From the NCBI GenBank assembly GCA_023429135.1, contig JAEYWD010000028.1, positions 1 to 64,000 on the forward strand: a DNA stretch of 64,000 nucleotides, read 5' to 3'. A model generated the notes under the pieces. That model was not told where the DNA came from and searched no databases. It saw nothing but the letters and a program-made list of their open reading frames with translations. Positions 43,847 to 53,449 of this stretch are shown piece after piece. Both the position numbers and the translations under genes were made by a program. This DNA comes from Bacteroidota bacterium (GTDB lineage Bacteria; Bacteroidota; Bacteroidia; Bacteroidales; JAAUTT01). The first letter of the stretch is position 1, and every line of letters starts with the position of its first letter.

Positions 43847-44647
43847 CTACAAGTGGATGATCTCAGTTGGAGTATTTCTGTTCAGAACCATTAATTTTTG
43901 CAGGGAACCGAGTGCAAGGTTCTTTTCGGCAAATTTCTGCTGAAGCGCTTGCAAAGCTTTTTCGGGAGTATTGTTGTTTTTACTAAGGTGGGCCAGACAG
44001 ATATGACTCAGGTCTGCATGAAAACACTCTGCCAAAAATGCAGATGTTTGATGGTTTCCAAGGTGACCATTGTCCGATTTGATACGTGCCTTCAGAAATG
44101 CCGGATAATTGCCGTTCGAAAGCATTTGTTCGTCGTAATTCGATTCAATTACCAGTAAATTGGCAGCTTTGATAAATTGCGATGCTGTTTGGCAAATATG
44201 TCCAAGGTCCGTTACAATAGTGATCTTTTTTTGATTGTAAGTTATATGGAAACCTATTGTTTCGGGGGCATCGTGATGAACGGGGAAAGCTTCTATATCA
44301 AAACCTGCAAGGTTAAACTTCTGCAGAAGCAGAATTTTCCGGATGCAATCGCTGCTGATATGCTGGGCCATAGGTGGCGAAATGATGCTGTCCCACACCT
44401 TTTCGGTTGTAAAAACAGGAATGTTGAGCTTGCGGGTTAAAACTTCCAGTCCTTTGGTGTGGTCGAAATGATTATGAGTTACAAGTACTCCCATAATCGT
44501 ATTTACAGATATACCCAGTCCTTTTAAAAACTTACGGATAGCTCCTGCGCTGATTCCTGCATCTATCAGTATTCCATGAAATTCATTTCCCAAATAGTAG
44601 CAATTACCACTGCTGCCGCTGCTCAGACTGCAAAAACTCAGTTTCAT
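43847..44647 (-). CDS. Metallo-beta-lactamase-fold hydrolase (YycJ/WalJ-like)
   Basis: A 266-residue cytoplasmic MBL-fold enzyme. The N-terminus SFCSLSSGSSGNCYYLGNE and the metal motif VTHNHFDHTKGL (HxHxDH) are typical of the YycJ/WalJ branch, linked to DNA repair nuclease activity in other bacteria. Further ligands lie in HHDAPETIGFH, VTDLGHI and LAHLSKNNN. It stands alone between the nitrate operon and a small membrane protein gene. Confidence 0.88.
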   Translation of the reverse strand: MKLSFCSLSSGSSGNCYYLGNEFHGILIDAGISAGAIRKFLKGLGISVNTIMGVLVTHNHFDHTKGLEVLTRKLNIPVFTTEKVWDSIISPPMAQHISSDCIRKILLLQKFNLAGFDIEAFPVHHDAPETIGFHITYNQKKITIVTDLGHICQTASQFIKAANLLVIESNYDEQMLSNGNYPAFLKARIKSDNGHLGNHQTSAFLAECFHADLSHICLAHLSKNNNTPEKALQALQQKFAEKNLALGSLQKLMVLNRNTPTEIIHL

Positions 44648-44726
44648 TATTCCTTCTCCTCTATGAGATCAAAGGTAAATCAAAAATTGAAAAGTGAGCG
44701 GATAAATTCGGATTGGCTATAAAAAC

Positions 44727-44759
44727 AAAAATCCCCGGTAAGGTTGGACCGGAGATTTT
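44727..44759 (-). terminator. Terminator downstream of the small membrane protein gene
   Basis: AAAATCCCCGGT pairs with ACCGGAGATTTT (one mismatch) around an 8-base loop. On the minus strand it is followed by TTTTTGTTTTT, 54 bases after the stop of the 93-codon gene, which supports that gene being transcribed. Confidence 0.65.
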
Positions 44760-44812
44760 CAATAACTAATAAACTAACTAACTATCAAATCTATAAACTA
44801 ACTTGGTCTGAA

Positions 44813-45094
44813 TTAATTGGGTAAAAGGTTTTTCATACTCTGCAGTGAGTTTTGAAACTGATGGTGAATTGAGTTTCTGAAATTATCACTATTCAATTTC
44901 AGGTACTGCAATCTGAAATACCTGTAACTATCAGCAAATATAGCAGTTGGGTAAAAAGCACAAACCACTACAAAGAGGAACAAATACCATGGACTGATAA
45001 CAAGATCGGTAAACAATCTTAAAGCCGGGTTTTTTGGGCGAATTAATCTGCCTGAAGTAAAATCGGCATTATATAATTTCTTAGTGTATTTCAT
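44813..45094 (-). CDS. Small membrane protein, unknown function
   Basis: A 93-residue product with a basic N-terminus, one strong membrane helix (residues ~28-52, VISPWYLFLFVVVCAFYPTAIFA) and a polar helical C-terminus. I recognise no family. A downstream hairpin terminator and an A-rich leader before the ATG support a real gene. It lies in a gene-poor stretch between the MBL hydrolase and the first polysaccharide locus. Confidence 0.5.
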   Translation of the reverse strand: MKYTKKLYNADFTSGRLIRPKNPALRLFTDLVISPWYLFLFVVVCAFYPTAIFADSYRYFRLQYLKLNSDNFRNSIHHQFQNSLQSMKNLLPN

Positions 45095-45384
45095 TTTTTT
45101 TCTGTTTATATGCTATTATAAAGCAAACCCAATGCCAAATGTTTAGGGCTGTTGGTGAAAGGTTACATCTATTTGACAAAATTTTATTTTTTTCATTCAA
45201 ACGGAATAACATGCCGGATAAAAGATTCAGAGGATTGTATTTTCAGTAATTTTAGGAACCCGCATAGCTGACAAAATTACCGGTGAGTTGTTTTATAAAC
45301 AGGTAAAAGGAATTGTAAAACAGCGTTTTCGTCAGTAGAGACTATTCTGATGAATATTAAAACGCACAGGCTTCCAAATATCCT
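45095..45384. other. Intergenic region before the first PUL
   Basis: About 290 bases with no credible gene and no repeat I recognise. It serves as the upstream region of both the small membrane protein gene (minus) and the ECF sigma gene (plus). Confidence 0.4.
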
Positions 45385-45392
45385 TATCTTTG
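45385..45392 (+). promoter_or_regulatory. Candidate -7 promoter element for the first ECF sigma gene
   Basis: TATCTTTG is an exact TAnnTTTG match ending 19 bases before the sigma factor start. No clear -33 box is seen. Confidence 0.5.
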
Positions 45393-45411
45393 TGCAAACA
45401 CACTGCTATCG

Positions 45412-45972
45412 ATGCCGTTTGATGAGAAACAATTGATAAGCCGCCTGAGAAACAATGATCAGAAGGCTTTCGATGAAATTTTCAACCATTACTACTCCCG
45501 GATTTTTAATCTGGCATTTCATTTTTTGCATATCCGCGAAGAAGCACAGGAGATAGTTCAGGTTGTATTTATAGCGGTTTGGGAAAATCGTTTACAAATC
45601 GACGAAGAAAAGTCTTTTTCTGCTTATATCCAGTCTATTGCCCGATACTCCATTTTTAATCAATTAAAAAAAGCAGTTTACCGCCAGCGTTTTATTGATC
45701 TTTCCGTGAAACAGGATCTTAATTATGAAACGTTCGCGGAGGATACCTATGAATATAAAGAACTTCAGGACGTGCTTGAGAATGCCATTGCTGAACTTCC
45801 ACCCCGCCGTCGGGAAATTTTTTATTTAAGCCGTAACCTGGGATTATCGTATAAAGAAATTGCCACAAAACTTTCAATTACCGAGAGTACTGTTAACACG
45901 CAAATTAGCAAATCGATAGAGTTTCTCAGGAAAAAAGTTGCCGAGTTTGGCGCCTTCCTCTTTATTTTCTAA
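45412..45972 (+). CDS. ECF RNA polymerase sigma factor (first PUL)
   Basis: A 186-residue sigma-70 family factor of the extracytoplasmic function type. Region 2 is at residues ~20-90 (FDEIFNHYYSRIFNLAFHFL, EEAQEIVQVVFIAVWEN), and region 4 at ~125-175 (ELPPRRREIFYLSRNLGLSYKEIATKLSITESTVNTQISK). It precedes a FecR-type anti-sigma gene and a SusC gene with an STN domain, the standard trans-envelope circuit. It should direct transcription of the downstream transport and hydrolase genes when the ligand is sensed. Confidence 0.93.
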   Translation: MPFDEKQLISRLRNNDQKAFDEIFNHYYSRIFNLAFHFLHIREEAQEIVQVVFIAVWENRLQIDEEKSFSAYIQSIARYSIFNQLKKAVYRQRFIDLSVKQDLNYETFAEDTYEYKELQDVLENAIAELPPRRREIFYLSRNLGLSYKEIATKLSITESTVNTQISKSIEFLRKKVAEFGAFLFIF

Positions 45973-46040
45973 ATCAAAAAAATAAAAAAAAATTGAACAT
46001 GGGATCATTGATCTCCTGTTCTCGATTTAATAGTATATGT

Positions 46041-47126
46041 ATGAAAGAAAGAATTGAAATAGAAAAATTGCTTGAGAGGTTTCATCAGGGAATATCCACC
46101 CCCGACGAAAACCTGGAGTTGTTGCGTTATCTGGATAATAATAGTGCCGATTTGGACAGGCTGGTTCAGAAAGTATGGGATGAAAATCCCGAAGTTGATA
46201 TGGTCTCGGGTGCTGAAGTGCTGAGACAGTTGCATCAGAAACTTGGATTTACGGAAGAAGAACAGAAACCGGAAACACGTACAATAAAAATTGTTCGATT
46301 CGTACTGCGATATGCAGCGGTTTTGGTAATTGGTTTTGCTTTAGCTTGGTTCTTTATAACACCTGCCCCTCAACCGCCAAAAATCGTGGATAATAAATTT
46401 TACAAAGTGACTGTCGCCTACGGTTCAAAATCGACAATTGAGCTTCCTGATGGTTCGGTGGTGACTCTGAACTCCGGCAGTACACTGAAATATCCGGGAA
46501 GTTTTGCTACTAATCACAGAATGGTAATTCTCGACGGGGAAGCATTTTTCGATGTTAAGAAAAATCCTGCAAGTCCTTTCCTTGTTAAAACAAAAGATAT
46601 TACTGTGAGGGTACTGGGAACAACATTCAATGTAAAATCGTACCCCGATGATAATTTAACTGAAACTACGCTTGTAACAGGCAAAGTTGAAATTTTAAGG
46701 AATCGGGCCGACGCCCGAAGCAGGAATGAGGAAAAGCCTCTTGTACTTGCTCCTAATCAAAAGGCTGTGTTTTACCGTGAAATAAATCAGCTTGGTGTTG
46801 CAAATTCACAAACGCAAACCACTGACCAAGTTGTGAAGGAACCTGAGGATCTGAAAGTTTTGGTTCAAAATGAAGTAAAAACAGAGAATATTACCTCATG
46901 GAAGAACGACATACTTGTTTTTAACAGTGAGCCCTTCGAAGGTATTGTAAAAAAGCTTGAACGCTGGTACAATGTTGAAGTGACTTTGAAATATGCCAAG
47001 CTTGGACCGGTGGTGTTTTCGGGTAAATTCGACAAAGAGTCGGTAGAAGAAGTATTGCATGCGTTAAGTCTTATCGAACCCTTTAAATACGAAGTAAATA
47101 AAAATAAAATATTGATTTATAAATAA
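46041..47126 (+). CDS. FecR-type anti-sigma factor (first PUL)
   Basis: From the start I prefer (46041, MKERIEIEKLLERF) it has 361 residues; an ATG at 45993 would add 16 that look unrelated. The N-terminal cytoplasmic ~80 residues bind the sigma factor. A membrane helix follows (VRFVLRYAAVLVIGFALAWFF), then the periplasmic FecR domain (YGSKSTIELPDGSVVTLNSGS, VLGTTFNVKSYPDD) and a C-terminal DUF4974 domain (FEGIVKKLERWYNVEVTLK) that contacts the SusC STN domain. Confidence 0.92.
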   Translation: MKERIEIEKLLERFHQGISTPDENLELLRYLDNNSADLDRLVQKVWDENPEVDMVSGAEVLRQLHQKLGFTEEEQKPETRTIKIVRFVLRYAAVLVIGFALAWFFITPAPQPPKIVDNKFYKVTVAYGSKSTIELPDGSVVTLNSGSTLKYPGSFATNHRMVILDGEAFFDVKKNPASPFLVKTKDITVRVLGTTFNVKSYPDDNLTETTLVTGKVEILRNRADARSRNEEKPLVLAPNQKAVFYREINQLGVANSQTQTTDQVVKEPEDLKVLVQNEVKTENITSWKNDILVFNSEPFEGIVKKLERWYNVEVTLKYAKLGPVVFSGKFDKESVEEVLHALSLIEPFKYEVNKNKILIYK

Positions 47127-47187
47127 TAGTTGTATCACTAAACCCGGTTGCCTATGATATAAACACCGATAACTACAAACTAAAAAA

Positions 47188-47212
47188 CGGGAAATGGTTC
47201 CAGCATCTCCCG
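47188..47212 (+). promoter_or_regulatory. Hairpin in the leader of the first susC
   Basis: CGGGAAATG and CATCTCCCG pair with one mismatch around a 7-base loop, 52 bases upstream of the SusC start. There is no T run, so it is unlikely to be a terminator. A similar hairpin lies at the same place before the second SusC gene. Confidence 0.5.
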
Positions 47213-47264
47213 CTTCTAATTAAGTGAAAATAAAGATTTAAGTAACCTTTAACATTACGAAAGT

Positions 47265-50200
47265 ATGAAAAAACCTTTAATTTTTTGTAGAGGTAAGGAA
47301 TTATTTTACCCTAAAAAACTCCTGCTAATTATGAGACTAATAACACTTCTGCTTATTGTTAATTTATTGCAAATTAGTGCAGTAACTTACTCTCAAAGCG
47401 AGCGATTCAATATTAATGTAGAAAGGGGCTCTATTAAAGATGTGCTCTCGCTTATTGAGCGTCAGAGCCAATATAAATTCTTATACCGCGATAACGATAT
47501 TGCCGATAAGATGATATCTCTCCAATCGTCCGATCAAACCATCGAACAATTGATGAATACCTTGCTTGAGAAAACCGGCAATTCATTCCGTATTCTTGAT
47601 AAAAGCCTTATTGTAATTGTTCCCGAAAGTGTAAAACAGCAGTTCAGGGTTATGGGGCAGGTTACCGACTCGAATACCGGCGAGGCCCTTATTGGTGTTA
47701 ACGTGGTTTTTGAAGGTACTACAATAGGTGCCGTTACCGATATTGATGGCCGTTTTTCAATTGAAGTACCCAATGCCAACGGAACTCTTGTATTTACCTA
47801 TGTTGGATATACAAGTGAGAAAGTAGCTATTAACAACCAGACTAATTTAATAATTGCTCTTGTTCCCGATGTAAAAAGTCTGGAAGAAGTGGTTGTGATT
47901 GGTTATGGAACCGTGAATAAAAAAGATCTGACAGGTGCAATTTCGGTGGTTGATACTCGCGAAATGCAGAAAATGCAGTCGACTACTGTTGCCGAAGCTA
48001 TGCAGGGACTTGTAGCCGGGGTGAATGTTCGAAACTCGGGCCGGGCTGGTAGCGAATCAACCATCGAGATCCGTGGGGTTGGCAACTTCTCGAACCAACA
48101 GCCTCTTTATGTAATCGACGGAATGCCAACTAATGCTTCGCGCGATTTTAATCCCAACGATATTGAATCCATCCAGATCCTGAAAGATGCCTCGGCTGCT
48201 GCTATTTATGGCTCCCGAGCTGCAAACGGTGTAATAATTATTACCACCAAAAAGGGGAAAGATGGTCCGCTGAGAGTTGAGTTCTCAGGAAGATATGGCA
48301 TACAGACACTCCCGAAATTCGACCTGATGAATGCCGCCGATTTCAAGAAATATAATACCATGGCCTACCGCGAGGCTATTGAAGTTGAGAAATTTCCATG
48401 GATTATCGGTCAAGGGTATCAGCAATATCCTGAGGAAATTGATACCGACTGGCAAAAAGAAACATTTAAAACTGCCAATGTACACGATTATAACATGAGC
48501 TTTTCGGGAGGAAATCAATTTGGAAATTACCTGGTTTCGGGGAATTATTTTGGGAATACAGGAACTTCAATCGGATCTTCCTTTGAACGCTATAGCTTCC
48601 GTGTAAACTCCGAAGGTAAAAAAGGCATTTTCCGCATAGGTGAAAATCTTTCCATCAGCAATGCTTTTTCCGATGAGCTAATTACCAATCCTCACTGGGA
48701 TATGCTTCGAATGTTGCCCACCATTCCTATTTACGACCCAACCCATCCGGGTGGTTTTGGATATGGCGATGAGGCCAAAGCACGTACATTCGGCGTTAAC
48801 CCCTTTGCTCGCGAGTCTCTCGAAGAATCTACAAACAACAACCTACGTCTTCGTGGTGTTGCTTTTGCCGAACTGGACATTTTTAAGTTTCTGAAATATA
48901 AAATCAATGCTGGTTTTGAAGCTAGCAGTGAGCAATATAAATATATCCGTAAAGTTGGTAACTGGACACTGAACCAGCCTTACGATCCTTCGATGGCTGC
49001 TGAAAATAAAGGAAGATATCAGTCCAAACTGATAGAAAATACCCTCAGTTTCATTAAAGAGTTTGGTAAACACCGTGTCGACGGAGTTATTGGTACCACT
49101 TACCAGACTCAGGAATATGAGCAGATTGGCGGTGTAAAACGGAATCTTGTTTATGTGGGAGGAGAGTATTACCGCGTACTTAACGCAGGAACTTCAAACC
49201 CTGAATCGTCAGGTTTCATTAACGAAGACGCGCTTATTTCATATTTGGGACGTGTAAATTACTCGTTCAATGGTAAATACTTTCTTACCGGAACATTTCG
49301 CCGCGACGGATCTTCGAAATTCTCGAAAGATAACCGCTGGGGTAATTTCCCCTCTGTTTCCGTGGCATGGCGAATCAGTCAGGAGCCGTTCTTTAAAGTT
49401 CCCTGGGTGAACGATTTTAAATTACGTGCTAATTATGGAACTCTCGGTAACTCAAGTATTGGTCGATGGATTGGCTATGGCGGAAGTTTCTATGGCTCGT
49501 CGGTTTATAATATCGGAAACTGGGATTACATGTCGTTGCTAAATACCAGTGTTATTAACGTGTTGGGACGGGATCAGCACATTGTGAACGGGGCTACCCA
49601 GGTTAAGCTTGCCAATGCCGATCTGAAGTGGGAAACCCAGACTCAGACTAACTTTGGCGCTGATCTGGCATTCCTCGAGAACCGTCTTGCTGTTACTGCC
49701 GAATACTTTGTTTCTACAACCAAAGATGTACTAACTCCAATGCCAATACTGCTTTCAACAGGTAACGACGGTGGCGATCCCTTTGCCAATGCTGCAGAAA
49801 TCCGTAACCGCGGTTTCGAATTATCTGCAACATGGAAAGAGCGCAGAGGCGAGTTCAACTATAGTGTAACAGCTAACTTTTCGACACTTAAAAACGAGGT
49901 ACTCGACCTGGGTTATGGCAAAAAGGAATACATTACCTGGATGACAAAAACCGAACTTGGCGAACCAATTGGAATGTTTTATCTCAGAAAAACCGATGGT
50001 TTATTCCGTAGTCCGCAGGATGTTTTGAATCATAAGAGTTCTTCGGGAATCGTGATTCAACCGAATGCAAAGCCTGGAGATATCCGTTATGTTGATTTTA
50101 ACGACGACGGACAGATTAACGAAGCCGACCGCCAGATTGTTGGTAATCCATGGCCGGTATGCGACCTTGGGTTGAATTTTAATATGAGTTATAAAGGAAT

Positions 50201-50651
50201 CGATTTCTCGATGATGTGGTACGGAGCCTTCGGACAGGATGTATACAACGGCCCCCGTTCCACTGCTGAGCGTTTCGACGATAACTCAAATTATTTTACC
50301 TTCCGCAAAGGTCACGAACCTTACCAGGAAAATCCAAACAGCGATTTTCCGAGACTTTTGTATGGCGACGACAGGAATTCACGCGGCGACATTGACCGCT
50401 GGCTGGAAGATGGCAGCTATTTCAAACTACGGAATGTAACGCTTGGTTATACTTTGCCCAAGAAGTTACTGCAGACTGCCAAATTTGAGGAATTGAGAGT
50501 TTATCTTACCGGTCAGAACCTGGTTACTTTTACCAAATATCTGGGTCTTGATCCCGACTTTACCGCTCCCGATCTCTGGCGCCGTGGTCACGACGAAGTT
50601 CGTTACCCGAATGCACGTGCCGTATCTCTTGGCTTACAGTTTAAATTTTAA
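47265..50651 (+). CDS. SusC-like TonB-dependent transporter with STN domain (first PUL)
   Basis: Outer-membrane oligosaccharide importer of 1128 residues. A long N-terminal leader contains the signal (MRLITLLLIVNLLQISAVTYS), so an alternative start at 47331 is possible. Domains: STN signalling domain (~45-115, GSIKDVLSLIERQSQYKFLY), carboxypeptidase-like beta domain (~130-205, GEALIGVNVVFEGTTIGAVTDIDG), plug (~215-335, YVIDGMPTN, DASAAAIYGSRAANGVIIITTK) and the beta barrel to the C-terminal aromatic residue (LGLQFKF). The STN domain means it also senses its ligand for the FecR/sigma pair. It is 17 bases from its SusD partner. Confidence 0.95.
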   Translation: MKKPLIFCRGKELFYPKKLLLIMRLITLLLIVNLLQISAVTYSQSERFNINVERGSIKDVLSLIERQSQYKFLYRDNDIADKMISLQSSDQTIEQLMNTLLEKTGNSFRILDKSLIVIVPESVKQQFRVMGQVTDSNTGEALIGVNVVFEGTTIGAVTDIDGRFSIEVPNANGTLVFTYVGYTSEKVAINNQTNLIIALVPDVKSLEEVVVIGYGTVNKKDLTGAISVVDTREMQKMQSTTVAEAMQGLVAGVNVRNSGRAGSESTIEIRGVGNFSNQQPLYVIDGMPTNASRDFNPNDIESIQILKDASAAAIYGSRAANGVIIITTKKGKDGPLRVEFSGRYGIQTLPKFDLMNAADFKKYNTMAYREAIEVEKFPWIIGQGYQQYPEEIDTDWQKETFKTANVHDYNMSFSGGNQFGNYLVSGNYFGNTGTSIGSSFERYSFRVNSEGKKGIFRIGENLSISNAFSDELITNPHWDMLRMLPTIPIYDPTHPGGFGYGDEAKARTFGVNPFARESLEESTNNNLRLRGVAFAELDIFKFLKYKINAGFEASSEQYKYIRKVGNWTLNQPYDPSMAAENKGRYQSKLIENTLSFIKEFGKHRVDGVIGTTYQTQEYEQIGGVKRNLVYVGGEYYRVLNAGTSNPESSGFINEDALISYLGRVNYSFNGKYFLTGTFRRDGSSKFSKDNRWGNFPSVSVAWRISQEPFFKVPWVNDFKLRANYGTLGNSSIGRWIGYGGSFYGSSVYNIGNWDYMSLLNTSVINVLGRDQHIVNGATQVKLANADLKWETQTQTNFGADLAFLENRLAVTAEYFVSTTKDVLTPMPILLSTGNDGGDPFANAAEIRNRGFELSATWKERRGEFNYSVTANFSTLKNEVLDLGYGKKEYITWMTKTELGEPIGMFYLRKTDGLFRSPQDVLNHKSSSGIVIQPNAKPGDIRYVDFNDDGQINEADRQIVGNPWPVCDLGLNFNMSYKGIDFSMMWYGAFGQDVYNGPRSTAERFDDNSNYFTFRKGHEPYQENPNSDFPRLLYGDDRNSRGDIDRWLEDGSYFKLRNVTLGYTLPKKLLQTAKFEELRVYLTGQNLVTFTKYLGLDPDFTAPDLWRRGHDEVRYPNARAVSLGLQFKF

Positions 50652-50668
50652 TTTGGAGGGCTAATACA

Positions 50669-52213
50669 ATGAAAAAATTCAAAATACTTTCAATAATTAT
50701 ATTGATTTTTATAATCGCATCGTGCAGCGAAGATCTGCTCGATATTAAAAACCCCAATACCCCTACGGTTGAACAGGCATGGAAAACCGAAGACGATGCA
50801 CTGATGGGCGTGAATGCGGTTTATAACATGTTCTACAAGCCATCCACCTGGACGCGATGGATTTACTTCCGTTATGATCTTTCGTCGGATGAAGGTCACA
50901 GTACCAGCCCCTGGGGCGAATTGGCCGACTGGACCCGTTTTATGTACAACAACTACAACTTTTGGGATGGCAATAATTGGCACTGGCGCGATTTCTACAA
51001 AGCCATTTTTCGTGCCAATCAGGTTATTGCTTATGTTCCCGGAATTGAATTTAAGAACGCCACTGATAAGGATCAGATTTTAGCACAGGCTTACTTTCTG
51101 AGAGCATTATACTATTTCCAGATAGCTATTCTTTGGGAAAATGCTCCTATTATCCTGGAGCCATCCGAGCCATCTGATTTGCCTGAGCAAAAAACGGAAG
51201 CTCAGATTTGGGCACAAGTTGAGTTCGATCTTAACTGGGCAAAAGACAAGTTGCCAGGGCAATGGAATGATGCAAATGTTGGACGCGTCACAAAAGGAGC
51301 TGCTAAGGCGTTACTTGCAAGAGCATACATGCAGCAGCACAAGTGGACTGAAGCAAAGACCGAACTCGACTGGCTTGTAACCGGCGAAGGCAAACAATAT
51401 TATGGAATTGTACCGAACTACATCGACAACTTCACACATTTGAATGAGAACAACATCGAATCAGTTTTCGAAATTCAGTTCAGCGATGTGAATAAGGGTG
51501 GTGATGGCGATGATCTGTCTGCTTCTATGGGCTTCCAACGGACTCAGTTCTTTGCTCCGGGAGGTATAGGTTGGCAGGATGGTAAAGCACGTGCATGGCT
51601 AATTTCGGAATACAAAAAAGAACTTACCGTTGACGGAAAGCTTGATAAGCGACTTCAGAATAATATTTTCTATAAGGAATTACCTAACGATTTTCCTGGT
51701 GATAACCTGGTTTATGGTCGTACCTGGGATCCGGGCTGGGGTAACGAAACTTTTATCCGCAAATATTCCACGGCTTATTACCGTGATCGCGAAGATTATC
51801 ACGCTCCCAATAATTTTAGGTTTATCCGCTTTGCCGATGTGTTGCTGATGTATGCAGAATGTCTGAATGAATTAAACCAGACAGCCAATGCCTACCAGTA
51901 TGTAGATTTGGTTCGCCAGCGTCCGAGTACCAATTTAAGACCTTTGGCCGTAGCATATCCCGAAATTGGCAATAACCAGGCACTTTTTCGCAAACGGCTG
52001 CAAATGGAACGCTCACTCGAACTCTGTTTCGAGGCTGTTCGCTGGAACGACCTGAAACGCTGGGGAATGTTGACATCACAAGAAGGTATCAACGAGTTAA
52101 AAACCAGGGACATTGACTTCAACAATTTTACAGTTGGTAAGCATCATCGTTTGCCAATTCCGCAGATTGAGGTGAATAACAACCCCAATCTGACGCAGAA
52201 TACGCCGTATTAG
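50669..52213 (+). CDS. SusD/RagB-family lipoprotein (first PUL)
   Basis: Surface lipoprotein that binds glycan and closes the SusC barrel. The signal has the lipobox IIASCSEDLLD (Cys at residue 19). The helical scaffold with TPR-like pairs is seen in DQILAQAYFLRALYYFQIA and GAAKALLARAYMQQHKWTEAKTEL; the conserved C-terminus reads RFADVLLMYAECLNEL and NDLKRWGM ... RLPIPQIEVNNNP. Length is 514 residues, as usual. Glycan specificity cannot be told from sequence; the neighbouring GH43 genes suggest arabinose-containing glycans. Confidence 0.93.
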   Translation: MKKFKILSIIILIFIIASCSEDLLDIKNPNTPTVEQAWKTEDDALMGVNAVYNMFYKPSTWTRWIYFRYDLSSDEGHSTSPWGELADWTRFMYNNYNFWDGNNWHWRDFYKAIFRANQVIAYVPGIEFKNATDKDQILAQAYFLRALYYFQIAILWENAPIILEPSEPSDLPEQKTEAQIWAQVEFDLNWAKDKLPGQWNDANVGRVTKGAAKALLARAYMQQHKWTEAKTELDWLVTGEGKQYYGIVPNYIDNFTHLNENNIESVFEIQFSDVNKGGDGDDLSASMGFQRTQFFAPGGIGWQDGKARAWLISEYKKELTVDGKLDKRLQNNIFYKELPNDFPGDNLVYGRTWDPGWGNETFIRKYSTAYYRDREDYHAPNNFRFIRFADVLLMYAECLNELNQTANAYQYVDLVRQRPSTNLRPLAVAYPEIGNNQALFRKRLQMERSLELCFEAVRWNDLKRWGMLTSQEGINELKTRDIDFNNFTVGKHHRLPIPQIEVNNNPNLTQNTPY

Positions 52214-52216
52214 AGA

Positions 52217-52368
52217 AAGCCTCACCCCAACCCCTCTCCAAGAGGAGAGGGGCTTTGCCTCTTTTGAAGCTTTTAGATAATGAGAAAATTGAAACTGCTA
52301 ATTATATCTTTTTGCTTATATGCACCGGGAGCTTTTCCCTCTCCTCCCAGGAGAGGGTTAGGGTGAGG
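52217..52368. repeat. Pair of inverted REP-like palindromes
   Basis: The left copy is CCTCACCCCAACCCCTCTCC-N4-GGAGAGGGG (from 52219), the right copy CCCTCTCC-N5-GGAGAGGGTTAGGGTGAGG (52337-52368) in opposite orientation. Each is itself a hairpin, and together they could pair across 70 bases. They are the same family as the element at 23279. They lie between susD and the first hydrolase and may act in mRNA stability or termination. Confidence 0.75.
52280..52366 (+). pseudogene. Orphan signal-peptide start, gene remnant
   Basis: Between the two inverted repeats an ATG opens a 28-codon frame, MRKLKLLIISFCLYAPGAFP. That is a good export signal (basic N-terminus, hydrophobic core), which then runs into the repeat (SPPRRGLG) and stops. 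It is best read as the 5' remnant of an exported protein gene whose body was lost when the repeat arrived. A short independent peptide is less likely. Confidence 0.35.
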
Positions 52369-52413
52369 TGCTAATATTATAATTTGATATTTCTTACATA
52401 ATATTTTCTACCA

Positions 52414-53430
52414 GTGATACGAATACTTTCTACTTTCATCTTTCTATTTTCAACCATAACCGCCTTTGCTCAGCAGCCAAACCCTCCGGGACAGGCTTCC
52501 AAACCTGAGGAATTACAAAACGAAGCTTATCTGTTTGGTCACATGACGCACGCTGACTATGGCAGGTTATATTATTCGGTTAGTACCGACGGGCTGCATT
52601 GGACGCTGCTCAATGGAGGGAAACGCGTTTTCGACTCTTATAAGGGGCATCCTGATATTTGCAAAGGACACGATAACAGGTATTATATTGCCGGAAACAA
52701 TAGCGACGACGATCCACAGATCCGTTTCTGGGTTTCGGATGACCTGATTGATTGGAAAGAGTTTGGTAGCTATACTCCCAACCTGAAAAGCACTCCGGGG
52801 TATTCGGAAGCAATGCAGCGCATTGGGGCTCCCAAGTTATTTTTCGATAAGGCATCGCAGCAATATCTGCTTAGCTGGCATACACCGCATAAAAACGGAA
52901 CCAGGGAAGATGCTGAGATTTACTGGGCAAGTCAGCGTACCCTCTATGTTTTGTCAAAAGATTTAAAAACATTCTCTCCAGCTCCACAGAAGCTCTTCGA
53001 CTGGAATATTGGCACCATCGATGTTGTCATCCGTAAGGAAGGTGAAAATTACTATGCCATTCTGAAAGATGAAGCATACCCAACCCTTTACTGGGTTACC
53101 GGAAAAACCATCAGAATTGCCCGGTCGAAGAGCCTTACCGGACCATATTCCGAGCCATCACAACCTGTTAGCCCGAATTTCAGAGAGGCGCCAACAATTA
53201 TTCCCTCTCCCAACGGGAAAGCATGGTATCTATATTATGAACAATATCCCGGTGTGTCTTATGGTTTATCCATTTCCGATAATTTAAATGGTCCGTGGTA
53301 TCAGGCTTCCGGATATACTTTTCATAGCACCTGGGATAAGTACAGTTTACCTTCCAAGGTCCGTCATGGATGTATGATCACTATCAGCCATGAAGAATAT
53401 AATGCATTAATTGCTAAATTTGGGAATTAA
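52414..53430 (+). CDS. GH43-like five-bladed propeller hydrolase
   Basis: A 338-residue exported protein with GTG start and signal peptide (MIRILSTFIFLFSTITAFAQ). Repeated propeller strands with the order of family 43-type enzymes are visible: GHPDICKGHDNRYYIAGN, FWVSDDLIDWKEFGSY, GAPKLFFDKASQQYLLSWH, GTIDVVIRKEGENYYAILKDE and REAPTIIPSPNGKAWYLYYEQ. Candidate catalytic acids are the Asp in GHPDI, the Asp in GTIDV and the Glu in REAPT. The divergence leaves the exact family (GH43 or a related beta-propeller family) open. First hydrolase of the locus. Confidence 0.75.
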   Translation: MIRILSTFIFLFSTITAFAQQPNPPGQASKPEELQNEAYLFGHMTHADYGRLYYSVSTDGLHWTLLNGGKRVFDSYKGHPDICKGHDNRYYIAGNNSDDDPQIRFWVSDDLIDWKEFGSYTPNLKSTPGYSEAMQRIGAPKLFFDKASQQYLLSWHTPHKNGTREDAEIYWASQRTLYVLSKDLKTFSPAPQKLFDWNIGTIDVVIRKEGENYYAILKDEAYPTLYWVTGKTIRIARSKSLTGPYSEPSQPVSPNFREAPTIIPSPNGKAWYLYYEQYPGVSYGLSISDNLNGPWYQASGYTFHSTWDKYSLPSKVRHGCMITISHEEYNALIAKFGN

Positions 53431-53449
53431 TCAATCAACCCCCACTCAT

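Noticed and set aside
44762..44805. AACTAATAAACTAACTAACT tract as a tandem repeat or leader
   Set aside because: Short and irregular; wording of this kind is common just before genes in this phylum, and here it follows the terminator with no plus-strand gene.
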